This document shows, one piece after another, positions 1 to 8,314 of a stretch of 64,000 nt of DNA. The stretch lies in NCBI GenBank assembly GCA_937951955.1, contig CALGAD010000107.1, forward strand, positions 62,001 to 126,000. The letters are read 5' to 3'. This stretch comes from an uncultured Bacillaceae bacterium. GTDB taxonomy: Bacteria; Bacillota; Bacilli; Bacillales; Caldibacillaceae. The position numbers and the translations under genes were made by a program. The notes below the pieces were generated by a model. It was not told where the DNA came from. It ran no database searches and saw only the letters and a list, made by a program, of their open reading frames with translations. Every line of letters begins with the position of its first letter. The first letter of the stretch is position 1.

Positions 1-1689
1 GAACTATCGATTAAAAATTTTGCAATTATCGATTCGGTTTCCATATCTTTTCAAGAAGGCTTTACGGTTTTGACCGGAGAAACCGGTGCTGGTAAATCGA
101 TTATTATCGATGCGATCCATTTATTAGTTGGCGGTCGGGGATCGAGTGATTTCGTGCGTCACGGAACGAATCGGGCGGAAATCGAAGGGTTATTTTTGAT
201 TGATGAAAATGCACGGGCAATCGAAAAAGCAGAAGAATTCGGTATTGAAGTTGAGGAAGGGATGCTTGTTTTACGCCGGGACATTTATTCTTCAGGAAAA
301 AGTGTGTGCCGCGTGAACGGTAAGCTAGTTACCATATCCACTTTGCGAGAGATCGGCAGCACTTTAGTCGATATTCACGGACAGCATGAACACCAGGAGT
401 TGTTAAATCCCCAAATTCATATCGAGCTCCTCGATCAGTTTGGCGGTGAGGAAATCGAACATGCTTTAAAGGAATATCGTTCGTTATACGGGGAATACGA
501 AAAAGTAAAAAAGGATTTACAAAACTTGACGGAAAATGAACAGGCAATGGCCCAGCGCCTCGATTTACTCAAATTCCAATACCAGGAAATTAGTGCGGCT
601 CATTTAGAAATCGGTGAGGATGAGAAACTCGAGAATGAAAAAAGGAAATACAACCATTTCGAGCGGCTATTCCAGTATTTAACGACGGCTTATGAAGCTT
701 TGCAAGGTGAACAGAAAGGTCTCGACTGGCTCGGTCTCATTCTCTCTAATCTGGAACTGGCAGCGGAAATCGATGAAGAAGCGAAAGAGATGCAGGAAAT
801 TGTTGCGAGCAGCTTTTACCAACTGGAAGATCTTTCCCATAGTTTACGTGATAAAATCGAAGCAATGAACTATGATCCACGGAGAATCGATGAAGTAGAA
901 CGGCGCCTGGATGAAATTAACAACTTGAAACGGAAATACGGGCAGTCGATTTCAGAAATACTCGAGTATTGTGCGAAAATTGAAGAAGAAATAGAAATCA
1001 TTGAAAATCGAGAAAGCCACATTGACAAATTACAGAAAAAATTAGCATCGGTTGAAAAAGATTTACTCGTTGAAGGAAAAAATTTATCCATCCTCCGTAA
1101 AAAGGCGGCGAAAAAGTTAATTTCTACCATTGAAGAAGAATTAAAAGCGCTCTATATGGATAAAACTGTATTTGAGATTAAATTTTCTGAATTGGACGAA
1201 TATGTGTTCCGACCGGATGGAATCGATGAAGTGGAATTTTATATCAGCACCAACCCCGGCGAGCCAACAAAACCGCTCGCAAAAATTGCCTCCGGGGGAG
1301 AATTATCCCGCATCATGCTTGCATTGAAAACGATTTTCTCGCAACATCAAGGGGTCACCTCAATTATATTTGATGAAGTGGATACCGGTGTGAGCGGTCG
1401 GGTCGCCCAGGCTATTGGCGAAAAGATTTATCAAATTTCGATTGATTCCCAGGTTCTTTCAATTACGCATCTACCACAAGTTGCTGCATTATGCGATCAT
1501 CACTATTTAATCTCGAAATCAACGGATGGTGAAAGAACGAAAACAGCGGTTCAACCATTAAATGAAGAGGAACGTATTAAAGAAATTGCCAGGATGATAT
1601 CCGGTGTCCAGATTACGGAAGCAACGCTGGATCATGCGAAGGAAATGCTCGAAATTGCCAAACAGACGAAAGAAGGAGTAACCGTGTAA
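1..1689 (+). CDS. recN: DNA repair ATPase RecN (5' end cut by window)
   Basis: RecN is an SMC-like ATPase that binds DNA ends and acts early in double-strand break repair in the nucleoid. The reading frame is open from base 1; the first visible residues (ELSIKNFAII) match the family a few residues after the initiator, so only about three codons are missing. The Walker A motif GETGAGKS is at residues 26-33 of the fragment. A long central coiled coil (about 130-350) separates it from the C-terminal signature SGGELSRIM and the Walker B/D-loop region FDEVDTGVSG. The visible 562 residues fit the usual length of about 570. A terminator follows immediately. In B. subtilis recN also stands directly before spoIVB. 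Confidence 0.97.
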   Translation, partial: ELSIKNFAIIDSVSISFQEGFTVLTGETGAGKSIIIDAIHLLVGGRGSSDFVRHGTNRAEIEGLFLIDENARAIEKAEEFGIEVEEGMLVLRRDIYSSGKSVCRVNGKLVTISTLREIGSTLVDIHGQHEHQELLNPQIHIELLDQFGGEEIEHALKEYRSLYGEYEKVKKDLQNLTENEQAMAQRLDLLKFQYQEISAAHLEIGEDEKLENEKRKYNHFERLFQYLTTAYEALQGEQKGLDWLGLILSNLELAAEIDEEAKEMQEIVASSFYQLEDLSHSLRDKIEAMNYDPRRIDEVERRLDEINNLKRKYGQSISEILEYCAKIEEEIEIIENRESHIDKLQKKLASVEKDLLVEGKNLSILRKKAAKKLISTIEEELKALYMDKTVFEIKFSELDEYVFRPDGIDEVEFYISTNPGEPTKPLAKIASGGELSRIMLALKTIFSQHQGVTSIIFDEVDTGVSGRVAQAIGEKIYQISIDSQVLSITHLPQVAALCDHHYLISKSTDGERTKTAVQPLNEEERIKEIARMISGVQITEATLDHAKEMLEIAKQTKEGVTV

Positions 1690-1717
1690 AAAAGTCGTGA
1701 ATGTCACGACTTTTTCA
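1690..1717 (+). terminator. Intrinsic terminator after recN
   Basis: Perfect 10-bp stem AAAGTCGTGA / TCACGACTTT (1691-1700 with 1704-1713), 3-nt loop ATG, T-run at 1711-1715. It starts directly after the recN stop codon. Confidence 0.85.
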
Positions 1718-1846
1718 ATCCTTTTGTTTAAAAACTTACAAAGCTTTCTCCAATCGTTTCCAAATCCATCATGTTTCTAAAACAATACCCGGCATTTGCC
1801 AGGTTTCATCGTAATTTATACATAGCTGCCAAAGGATGACATTTTG

Positions 1847-1876
1847 TGCAGTATTTTTTGCAAACGGACATTTATA
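1847..1876 (+). promoter_or_regulatory. Possible sigma-G-type promoter of spoIVB
   Basis: TGCAGT (1847-1852) and CATTTATA (1869-1876) are separated by 16 nt and resemble a forespore sigma-G promoter (-10 consensus CATnnTA). spoIVB is made under forespore sigma factors in B. subtilis, so the place fits. The -35 match is poor. The rest of the 1714-1955 gap shows nothing else I can name. Confidence 0.3.
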
Positions 1877-1955
1877 TTTGGGAAGGTCATAGGTAAGATT
1901 ATTAATGCACCCTTTTACGCGGTGCACGCCAATAGAAGCGAGGAGAGTGAATAGT

Positions 1956-3239
1956 TTGCAAAAAGATAATATAAGAAAAATATTCGGATTTATTCTCCTT
2001 GTTTCTTTCGTCTATGTTGGCTTTTTCTCACCCGTTGGCAAGCTCTTCCGTTTACCGAATGAAATTGCCGTATTTGAAGGTGGAACCTATGCCTTCCCGA
2101 TAGATACAGTCGTTAACGCCAAAACAAAGGATCATCGCATAGAAGTAGAAGTAGCGAATAAAGAGCTGGAAATAGTGGCGCGTGAAGATGGTGACAGCTC
2201 CCTTTTACTGGAATTAGCCGGTGTCCCTGCCAAAAAAATGAATGTCAAGGTGCTCAAAGATTTCAAAGTCATTCCTGGCGGGCAATCAATCGGGGTGAAA
2301 ATCCATTCGAAGGGAGTTCTCGTTGTCGGTTTATATCAAGTGGAAACAGAAAAAGGAAAATTATCCCCCGGAGAAGAAGCAGGTATCCAGATTGGCGACT
2401 TAATCACGGAAATTAACGGAAAACCGATTCAATCTATTGGCGAAATTTCCCCTCTCGTTCAACAAGCAGGAGAAAAGGGTCAAGAACTGGAAATTGTCTT
2501 GCAGCGAAATAATGAGAAAATCACGACGAAACTTTTTCCCCACCGGGATAAAAATGAAGGGAAACATAAGCTCGGCTTATATATACGGGATTCCGCTGCT
2601 GGTATTGGTACATTGACATTTTATGAACCGAAAACCCAGCAATACGGGGCCCTCGGACATGTGATTTCTGATATGGATACGAGAATGCCAATCGTTGTGA
2701 AAGATGGTTACATCGTTCCATCAAAAGTCACTTCAATTCAAAAAGGGAAGAACGGAGCCCCCGGGGAAAAACTCGCTCGCTTTATATCCGAATCAGAAAT
2801 TGCCGGTAACATTGAAAAAAATAACCAGTTTGGCATTTTCGGCAAATTAAAGAAGGAGTTGAAAAATGGAGTTATCGACCACCCAATTCCCGTAGGACTT
2901 TCCCATGAAGTAAAAAAAGGACCTGCACAAATTTTAACGGTTGTTGATAATGATCAAGTAGAGGCGTTCGATATAGAGATAATCAGCTCCACTCCCCAGA
3001 AATTTCCGGCCACGAAGGGATTGGTCATCAAAATTACCGACCCGAAATTATTAGAAAAAACCGGTGGAATTGTTCAGGGGATGAGTGGCAGCCCGATTAT
3101 TCAAGATGGCAAGTTAATCGGAGCGGTCACCCATGTTTTCGTCAATGATCAAACATCAGGATATGGTGTGCATATTGAATGGATGCTCAACGAAGCAGGT
3201 TTCAATCTGTACGAAACTGAGATGGAACAAGCAAGCTAA
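1956..3239 (+). CDS. spoIVB: SpoIVB serine peptidase, forespore signal for sigma-K activation
   Basis: SpoIVB is a forespore-made S55 serine peptidase secreted into the space between the two membranes, where it cleaves SpoIVFA and triggers pro-sigma-K processing. I chose the TTG at 1956: AGGAG lies 10 nt upstream (1941-1945), and the product (MQKDNIRKIFG, 427 aa) matches the family in start and length (426 aa). The frame stays open upstream to an ATG at 1905 with weaker support. An N-terminal membrane anchor (about 10-30) is followed by a PDZ domain (about 105-185, with GDLITEINGKPI) and the peptidase domain with GHVISD (catalytic His) and GMSGSP (catalytic Ser). It lies between recN and spo0A as in B. 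subtilis. Confidence 0.95.
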   Translation: MQKDNIRKIFGFILLVSFVYVGFFSPVGKLFRLPNEIAVFEGGTYAFPIDTVVNAKTKDHRIEVEVANKELEIVAREDGDSSLLLELAGVPAKKMNVKVLKDFKVIPGGQSIGVKIHSKGVLVVGLYQVETEKGKLSPGEEAGIQIGDLITEINGKPIQSIGEISPLVQQAGEKGQELEIVLQRNNEKITTKLFPHRDKNEGKHKLGLYIRDSAAGIGTLTFYEPKTQQYGALGHVISDMDTRMPIVVKDGYIVPSKVTSIQKGKNGAPGEKLARFISESEIAGNIEKNNQFGIFGKLKKELKNGVIDHPIPVGLSHEVKKGPAQILTVVDNDQVEAFDIEIISSTPQKFPATKGLVIKITDPKLLEKTGGIVQGMSGSPIIQDGKLIGAVTHVFVNDQTSGYGVHIEWMLNEAGFNLYETEMEQAS

Positions 3240-3261
3240 GCGAGGATGATCCTCGCTTTTT
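3240..3261 (+). terminator. Intrinsic terminator after spoIVB
   Basis: Stem GCGAGGA / TCCTCGC (3240-3246 with 3250-3256), loop TGA, then TTTTT. It overlaps the base after the spoIVB stop codon. Confidence 0.85.
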
Positions 3262-3276
3262 CTCTTGCGCAGACAA

Positions 3277-3332
3277 TGTAAATTTATGTAAAAAACTGTA
3301 AATATGTAGGAAGAAAGATTTTTTTTTGTAAA
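3277..3332 (+). repeat. Helically phased TGTAAA direct repeats upstream of spo0A
   Basis: TGTAAA occurs at 3277, 3287, 3297 and 3327, that is at exact multiples of 10 bp, on one face of the helix. The array ends 4 bp before the sigma-H -35 element. Its role is unknown. It could be a binding array for a regulator of spo0A or a bent-DNA tract (T9 run at 3319-3327). Confidence 0.6.
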
Positions 3333-3336
3333 TAAA

Positions 3337-3364
3337 AGAGGATTTATATTGGTTTTATCGAAAT
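3337..3364 (+). promoter_or_regulatory. Sigma-H promoter (Ps) of spo0A
   Basis: AGAGGATTT (3337-3345) matches the sigma-H -35 consensus RnAGGAWWW fully. After an 11-nt spacer, ATCGAAAT (3357-3364) matches the -10 RnnGAAT with one change. In B. subtilis the sporulation promoter Ps of spo0A is sigma-H dependent. The same -10 form (GAAAT) is found before spoIIAA in this window. Confidence 0.8.
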
Positions 3365-3430
3365 TGTTAGATAAAATAATTTTTACAGACGCTCAATTAT
3401 CGGAAAATTTGAGCGACAAGGGGGATTGCT

Positions 3431-4222
3431 GTGAAAAATATTACGGTCGCTATCGCTGATGATAATAAGGAGTTAACGAATTTATTAAAGGAGATTATCG
3501 ATGAAGAACCGGATATGAAAGTAATCGGTGTATCTTATGACGGCATGGAATGTTTACAAATGCTCGAGGAGAAAAAACCGGATGTTCTACTCCTTGATAT
3601 TATCATGCCGCATCTCGATGGCATGACGGTTCTGGAGAAAATCAGTGGAAAAAAAGACATGCCTAACGTTATCATGTTGACCGCCTTCGGACAGGAAGAT
3701 GTAACGAAAAAAGCAGTAGAACTTGGGGCCAGTTATTTCATCGTGAAACCGTTTGATATGGAAAATTTAGCGAATCAAATTCGCCTCGTTGTTCGGAAGC
3801 CTAAAGATTTGCAAAATTCGGCCGTGAATCATGCGCATACTTTTGCGGATAATAATAAAAAAGATCGAAATCTCGATGCGAGCATCACGAGCATCATTCA
3901 TGAAATCGGTGTTCCCGCCCATATTAAAGGGTATTTATATTTGCGGGAAGCCATTGCCATGGTATATCACGATGTTGAATTATTAGGGTCGATCACTAAA
4001 GTGCTTTATCCGGATATAGCGAAAAAATACAATACGACAGCCAGTCGCGTAGAGCGGGCCATACGCCATGCGATTGAAGTTGCCTGGAATCGCGGCAATA
4101 TCGAGTCGATAGCTGATTTATTCGGTTATACCGTGTCCATGTCCAAAGCAAAACCGACGAACTCGGAATTTATCGCGATGGTTGCCGACAAGTTAAGAAT
4201 TGAGCATGACCTGTCGTCATAA
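3431..4222 (+). CDS. spo0A: Spo0A, master response regulator of sporulation
   Basis: Spo0A is the end point of the sporulation phosphorelay. Once phosphorylated it binds 0A boxes and turns on spoIIA, spoIIE and spoIIG while repressing abrB. The start is GTG at 3431 behind AAGGGGGA. The receiver domain (1-120) shows the acidic pair D10/D11, the phospho-acceptor D56 in LLLDIIMP and the conserved Lys in VKPFD. The C-terminal DNA-binding domain (about 140-263) carries the diagnostic stretches IHEIGVPAHIKGY and SRVERAIRHAIEVAW. The length of 263 aa fits the family (267). It is monocistronic between two terminators. Confidence 0.98.
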   Translation: MKNITVAIADDNKELTNLLKEIIDEEPDMKVIGVSYDGMECLQMLEEKKPDVLLLDIIMPHLDGMTVLEKISGKKDMPNVIMLTAFGQEDVTKKAVELGASYFIVKPFDMENLANQIRLVVRKPKDLQNSAVNHAHTFADNNKKDRNLDASITSIIHEIGVPAHIKGYLYLREAIAMVYHDVELLGSITKVLYPDIAKKYNTTASRVERAIRHAIEVAWNRGNIESIADLFGYTVSMSKAKPTNSEFIAMVADKLRIEHDLSS

Positions 4223-4240
4223 CCCGTATCCTGACTCTGC

Positions 4241-4275
4241 CTCCCACTTTGCTCGGTGGGAGATCTTCGTTTTTT
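4241..4275 (+). terminator. Intrinsic terminator after spo0A
   Basis: Stem CTCCCAC / GTGGGAG (4241-4247 with 4256-4262), 8-nt loop, and a T6 run at 4270-4275 a few bases past the stem. Confidence 0.75.
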
Positions 4276-4491
4276 CAACTAAAGTGAAATGAATGACCCG
4301 GAAGGAATACGTTAATGAATAGAGATTTTGACAGCAAATAAATAAACTTGATGGACATTTCTGCGGTTGTTATAATTGGTTTAGCAAGTGTTAATAAATT
4401 AGGAATATTTCATTTATTGAGTAAAATTACGACTAGAGAGTATCCAATTAGACATGGGACTCAGGCGAATCTCGTGAAGCAGGTGATTATA

Positions 4492-5223
4492 TTGACATTA
4501 ATATTTGCGCATCGCGGCGCGAGCGGAACACATCCAGAAAATACGATGCTTGCCTTTTTTGAGGCAGAACGGGTCAAGGCTGACGGCATTGAACTTGATG
4601 TCCATCTTACGAAAGATGGGGAAGTCGTTATTATTCATGATGAAACGATTAATCGAACAACAAACGGGAAAGGTTATGTGAAAGATTTTACATTAGCGGA
4701 AATACAGCAATTCGATGCAGGCTGTAAATTTAAAGCGGGAAAGTTTACCGCGAAAATACCGACTCTCGATGAATTTCTGAAATGGTTTAGACGCACGACA
4801 AATATGATTTGTAATATCGAAATAAAAAAAACGACCGTCCGGGACTTTCTCCTGGAAGAAAAAACGATTCAGTTAGTTAAACAATACCGATTGGAAGATC
4901 GTGTGATTATATCCTCATTTAATCATTACAGCATTGTTTACTGTCATCAAGTGGCACCGGAGATTGAAATAGCTCCCTTGTATATGGAAGGCATTTATCG
5001 ACCATGGGATTATGCAAAGTCCATAAACGCGAAGGGGATCCATCCATATTACCGCGCGGTGAATGCCCAGTTAATACAAATCGCGCAGAAAAATGGGATT
5101 GCGGTTCGCCCCTTTACAGTGGATAACGAACGGGATTTACGTTATTTTTTCCGGGCCGGTACTGCCGCTGTAATTACAAACTACCCGGAACGGGCAAAGC
5201 GGATTCGCGATTCGATGGCATGA
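4492..5223 (+). CDS. yqiK: Glycerophosphodiester phosphodiesterase, YqiK type
   Basis: Members hydrolyse glycerophosphodiesters to sn-glycerol 3-phosphate and an alcohol. The GDPD signature FAHRGASGTHPENTM is at residues 5-19, ELDVHLTKDGEVVIIHDE follows, and a TIM-barrel architecture is expected. I chose the TTG at 4492 because AGGTGAT (4481-4487) precedes it and the product (243 aa) then equals the B. subtilis protein. The frame stays open back to 4348, adding 48 residues unlike the family, and GTG 4483 is an alternative start. No signal peptide is visible from 4492, so a cytosolic enzyme is likely. It converges on the DUF2627 gene, with 3 bp between the stop codons. Confidence 0.9.
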   Translation: MTLIFAHRGASGTHPENTMLAFFEAERVKADGIELDVHLTKDGEVVIIHDETINRTTNGKGYVKDFTLAEIQQFDAGCKFKAGKFTAKIPTLDEFLKWFRRTTNMICNIEIKKTTVRDFLLEEKTIQLVKQYRLEDRVIISSFNHYSIVYCHQVAPEIEIAPLYMEGIYRPWDYAKSINAKGIHPYYRAVNAQLIQIAQKNGIAVRPFTVDNERDLRYFFRAGTAAVITNYPERAKRIRDSMA

Positions 5224-5226
5224 TTT

Positions 5227-5469
5227 TCAATCCCGTTTCAATGAGATTTTTTTCTTCACTTTATTCCGGCGTAAATCCCGGCGATAAATGAATCCGGCGA
5301 TGAAGGATACGCCGACAAAAACCATGATGACGGCGGCAACAAATTGTAGAAGATAATTGGGGAATGGCCAGTGTAAAATAGAAAATAATGTATCGCGAAT
5401 CATTTTGATACCGATAATGGCGATGCAGATAGGGATAAAGAGAATACTCACAGCAATGAACCGACTCAT
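5227..5469 (-). CDS. yqzF: Small membrane protein, DUF2627 (YqzF)
   Basis: An 80-aa protein with two predicted membrane helices (about 2-22 and 38-60) and a strongly basic C-terminal tail (RRDLRRNKVKKK). The pattern FIPICIAIIGIKMIRDTLF is that of the DUF2627/YqzF family, which has no known function. The start at 5469 has AAAGGAA about 8 nt upstream; the frame continues ten codons further without a better site. In B. subtilis yqzF also lies beside yqiK and the bkd operon. Confidence 0.8.
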   Translation of the reverse strand: MSRFIAVSILFIPICIAIIGIKMIRDTLFSILHWPFPNYLLQFVAAVIMVFVGVSFIAGFIYRRDLRRNKVKKKISLKRD

Positions 5470-5603
5470 CAGCGTATTCCTTTCTACCATAGTTTGCAAT
5501 GAATTATCACGAAAATTGTAAACTTTGTCAAGCGATTCGCGTCTCCACGGTAATTCCCTTTTGTTATTCTTTTTAAAAATTTCCTTTCGGGAAAAATATT
5601 CGG

Positions 5604-5633
5604 TTGGCCAGTAGCGATCATAAAAAATATATA
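5604..5633 (+). promoter_or_regulatory. Weak sigma-A promoter of the bkd operon
   Basis: TTGGCC (5604-5609) and TATATA (5628-5633) with 18-nt spacing, ending 7 bp before the cre site. No -24/-12 sigma-54 promoter was seen, unlike the sigma-L-driven B. subtilis operon. Confidence 0.4.
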
Positions 5634-5640
5634 AAGATAA

Positions 5641-5654
5641 TTAAAGCGCTTACA
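5641..5654 (+). promoter_or_regulatory. cre site (CcpA box) upstream of bcd
   Basis: TTAAAGCGCTTACA matches the cre consensus TGWAANCGNTNWCA at all fixed positions but one (T for G at position 2). It lies just downstream of the likely start point and 20 bp before the bcd start, a position where CcpA usually represses in glucose. Confidence 0.7.
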
Positions 5655-5674
5655 TATAAAAGGGGGATGTGTGA

Positions 5675-6781
5675 ATGGAAATTTTTAAAGCGATGGAAGA
5701 ATACGATTACGAAGAGCTGCATTTTGTCCAGGATAAGGAATCGGGTTTGAAAGCTATTATCGCGATTCATGATACGACATTAGGGCCTGCCCTCGGCGGC
5801 CTTCGAATGTGGACGTATGAAACCGAAGAAAAAGCGATTCAGGATGCTTTACGGTTAGCAAGGGGTATGACGTATAAAAATGCCGCGGCCGGCTTGAATT
5901 TGGGCGGTGGTAAGGCGGTATTGATTGGAGATCCGCGCAAGGATAAAAGTGAAGAAAAATTCCGCGCCTTCGGAAGATATGTGCAGGGCTTGAATGGCCG
6001 CTACATTACCGCCGAGGATGTCGGAACAACGGAAGAAGATATGGACATTATTCACGAAGAAACAGATTTTGTCACGGGTATATCTCCTGTATTCGGATCA
6101 TCCGGCAATCCTTCGCCGGTTACTGCTTACGGTGTGTATCGCGGGATGAAAGCAGCTGTGAAAGAATATTATGGCGATGATTCTTTAGAAGGGAAAACCG
6201 TTGCCATTCAAGGGTTTGGTAACGTGGCAGAACATTTAGCCGGCTATCTCGTTGAGGAGGGAGCGCATTTAATCGTTACCGATATCCATAAAGAGCCTGT
6301 CAAGCGGGCGGTGGAAAAGTATGGGGCAAAAGCGGTTGATCCGGATGACATTTATCAAGTAGATTGTGATATTTTTTCACCGTGCGCTTTAGGTGGCGTT
6401 ATTAATGATGAGACAATTCCGCAGCTAAAAGCAAAAGTGATCGCCGGATCTGCAAACAATCAATTAAGAGAAAATCGACATGGCGATATGTTATATGAGT
6501 TAGGCATCGTCTACGCTCCGGATTACGTGATCAATGCCGGCGGTGTGATCAATGTTGCAGATGAATTGCTCGGTTACAACAGGGAACGCGCCATGAAAAA
6601 GGTGGAACAAATTTACCATAATTTAGAAAAGGTCTTTGCCATTTCGAAACGGGACCGGATCCCTACATATTTGGCAGCAGACCGGATGGCAGAAGAACGG
6701 ATTAAAAAGGTAAAAAATGTCCGCAGCACATTTTTGCCTAATGAAAAACACATGTTAACGAAAAGAATGCGCTCGGAGTAA
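5675..6781 (+). CDS. bcd: Leucine (branched-chain amino acid) dehydrogenase
   Basis: The enzyme oxidatively deaminates Leu, Val and Ile with NAD+ to 2-keto acids, the substrates of the following dehydrogenase complex. The Glu/Leu/Phe/Val dehydrogenase signature is present: K68 in TYKNAAAGL and the catalytic K80 in LGGGKAVL sit at the positions known for Bacillus leucine dehydrogenases. The Rossmann dinucleotide motif GFGNVAEHLAGYL lies near residue 180. The start at 5675 is preceded by AAAGGGGG. The length of 368 aa fits (364). It is first gene of the operon bcd-lpdV-bkdAA-bkdAB-bkdB. ptb and buk, which flank bcd in B. subtilis, are absent. Confidence 0.96.
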   Translation: MEIFKAMEEYDYEELHFVQDKESGLKAIIAIHDTTLGPALGGLRMWTYETEEKAIQDALRLARGMTYKNAAAGLNLGGGKAVLIGDPRKDKSEEKFRAFGRYVQGLNGRYITAEDVGTTEEDMDIIHEETDFVTGISPVFGSSGNPSPVTAYGVYRGMKAAVKEYYGDDSLEGKTVAIQGFGNVAEHLAGYLVEEGAHLIVTDIHKEPVKRAVEKYGAKAVDPDDIYQVDCDIFSPCALGGVINDETIPQLKAKVIAGSANNQLRENRHGDMLYELGIVYAPDYVINAGGVINVADELLGYNRERAMKKVEQIYHNLEKVFAISKRDRIPTYLAADRMAEERIKKVKNVRSTFLPNEKHMLTKRMRSE

Positions 6782-6869
6782 AGGAAGGAAAACTTTTCCT
6801 GTCATTGCAATGAAGAGGAATTGATCAGTACAAAGGGAATGGAAGCGGTTAGCAAAGGAGGACAGACTT

Positions 6870-8285
6870 TTGGCAAAAGAATATGATCTCGTAATTGTCG
6901 GTGGCGGAATCGGCGGATACACTGCAGCGATACGGGCGAGTCAACTCGGCATGAAAACAGCCCTCGTTGAAAAAAAGCAACTTGGCGGGACTTGTCTCCA
7001 CAAAGGATGCATACCGACAAAAACATTCCTGAAAAGCGCGGAAATTTATCGGAATATTCGCAACGCTAGTGAATTTGGTATACAAATTCAGGGATATGAA
7101 CTCGATTTTGCTATGATCCAGAAAAGAAAAGAAGCGGTCATCCAGCAATTACAGAAAGGCATCACGTACTTAATAGAGAAAAATAAAATCGATCTTTATT
7201 TAGGAACCGGACGATTATTAGGGCCCTCGATTTTTTCGCCGCTAGCAGGCAGTGTTTCTGTAAATAGTGACGGGGAAAATGAAATTTTGATTGGCAAACA
7301 TGTCCTGCTTGCCACCGGTTCCGGAGCCCGTTCACTAAATGGTTTACCTTTTGACGGAAATTCCGTGTTATCCTCCGACGATTTACTGAATCTGAAAAAT
7401 CTGCCCCGATCGCTGGCCATTATCGGTGGTGGCGTAATCGGTATCGAATGGGCTTCCCTTTTGGCAGATTTTGGTGTCGAGGTGACAATCGTTGAATATG
7501 CCGACCAGCTGTTGCCACAGGAAGATCGGGATATAAGCCGGGAATTAGCAAGATTGTTTATGAAAAAAGGGATTAAGGTTTATACAAAGGCAAAATTCCT
7601 TCCTGAATCGGTGAAGTATGGGGAGAAGCTATCTTTCGACATTGAACAGGAGGATGAAAGGAAAACAATTGTTGCGGACAAGATTTTTGTTGCGATCGGT
7701 CGCAGTCCGAACATTCTTGATTTAGGATTGGAAAATACAGCCATCCAAGTGAGTGATGGGGCGATCAAAACAAATGCCTTTTATCAAACGGATGAATCCC
7801 ATATTTATGCTATCGGTGATTGTATCGGCGGCATGCAGCTAGCCCATACTGCAAGTCGGGAAGCCATCATTGCGGTTGAACATATGGCGGGGGAAAATCC
7901 GCTGCCGCTCGATTACCGGCATGTACCTCGCTGCGTATACAGCTATCCTGCGATAGCGAGCATCGGGTTAACAGAAAAACAGGCACTGGATGAAGGCTAT
8001 AGGGTGAAAACAGCACAGTTTCCGTTTAGTGGGATCGGTAAGGCGCATGTCAATGGTGATGCAGACGGTTTTGCAAAAATCATTGTCGATAAAGAAACAG
8101 ACGATATTTTAGGCATCCATTTGATTGGCGAAGGTGTGACGGAGTTAATTGCCGAGGCGAGCTTTGCTTTCAGTTTCGATGCAACACCGTGGGAACTGGC
8201 GCATGCCGTTTATCCCCATCCATCTTTATCCGAAGTGATCGGTGAAGTAGCTTTAGCGGTCCAGAATCGGGCCATCCACATATAA
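6870..8285 (+). CDS. lpdV: Dihydrolipoyl dehydrogenase (E3) of the branched-chain keto acid complex
   Basis: E3 is a flavoprotein that reoxidises the dihydrolipoyl groups of E2 and passes electrons to NAD+. The start is TTG 6870 behind AAAGGAGGA. The FAD-binding GGGIGG motif is at residues 9-14, the redox-active disulfide in GGTCLHKGCIPTK at about 38-50, the NAD-binding GGGVIGIE near 180, the second FAD motif YAIGDC near 310, and the C-terminal catalytic His-Glu pair in HPHPSLSE near 450. The HKGCIP variant is typical of LpdV rather than of PdhD. The 471 aa are full length. An 88-bp gap separates it from bcd. Confidence 0.95.
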   Translation: MAKEYDLVIVGGGIGGYTAAIRASQLGMKTALVEKKQLGGTCLHKGCIPTKTFLKSAEIYRNIRNASEFGIQIQGYELDFAMIQKRKEAVIQQLQKGITYLIEKNKIDLYLGTGRLLGPSIFSPLAGSVSVNSDGENEILIGKHVLLATGSGARSLNGLPFDGNSVLSSDDLLNLKNLPRSLAIIGGGVIGIEWASLLADFGVEVTIVEYADQLLPQEDRDISRELARLFMKKGIKVYTKAKFLPESVKYGEKLSFDIEQEDERKTIVADKIFVAIGRSPNILDLGLENTAIQVSDGAIKTNAFYQTDESHIYAIGDCIGGMQLAHTASREAIIAVEHMAGENPLPLDYRHVPRCVYSYPAIASIGLTEKQALDEGYRVKTAQFPFSGIGKAHVNGDADGFAKIIVDKETDDILGIHLIGEGVTELIAEASFAFSFDATPWELAHAVYPHPSLSEVIGEVALAVQNRAIHI

Positions 8286-8314
8286 ATGGAATTGGGAAAA
8301 GGGAGGTTTTCACG

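Noticed and set aside
4348..4491. A 48-residue N-terminal extension of the glycerophosphodiesterase.
   Set aside because: The extension is not part of the family, no good ribosome site precedes it, and the shorter form has the family length. It could still be transcribed as leader.
5500..5674. A sigma-54 promoter for the bkd operon.
   Set aside because: TGGCCAGTAGCGATCA resembles only the -24 part; the TTGCW element at -12 is missing.
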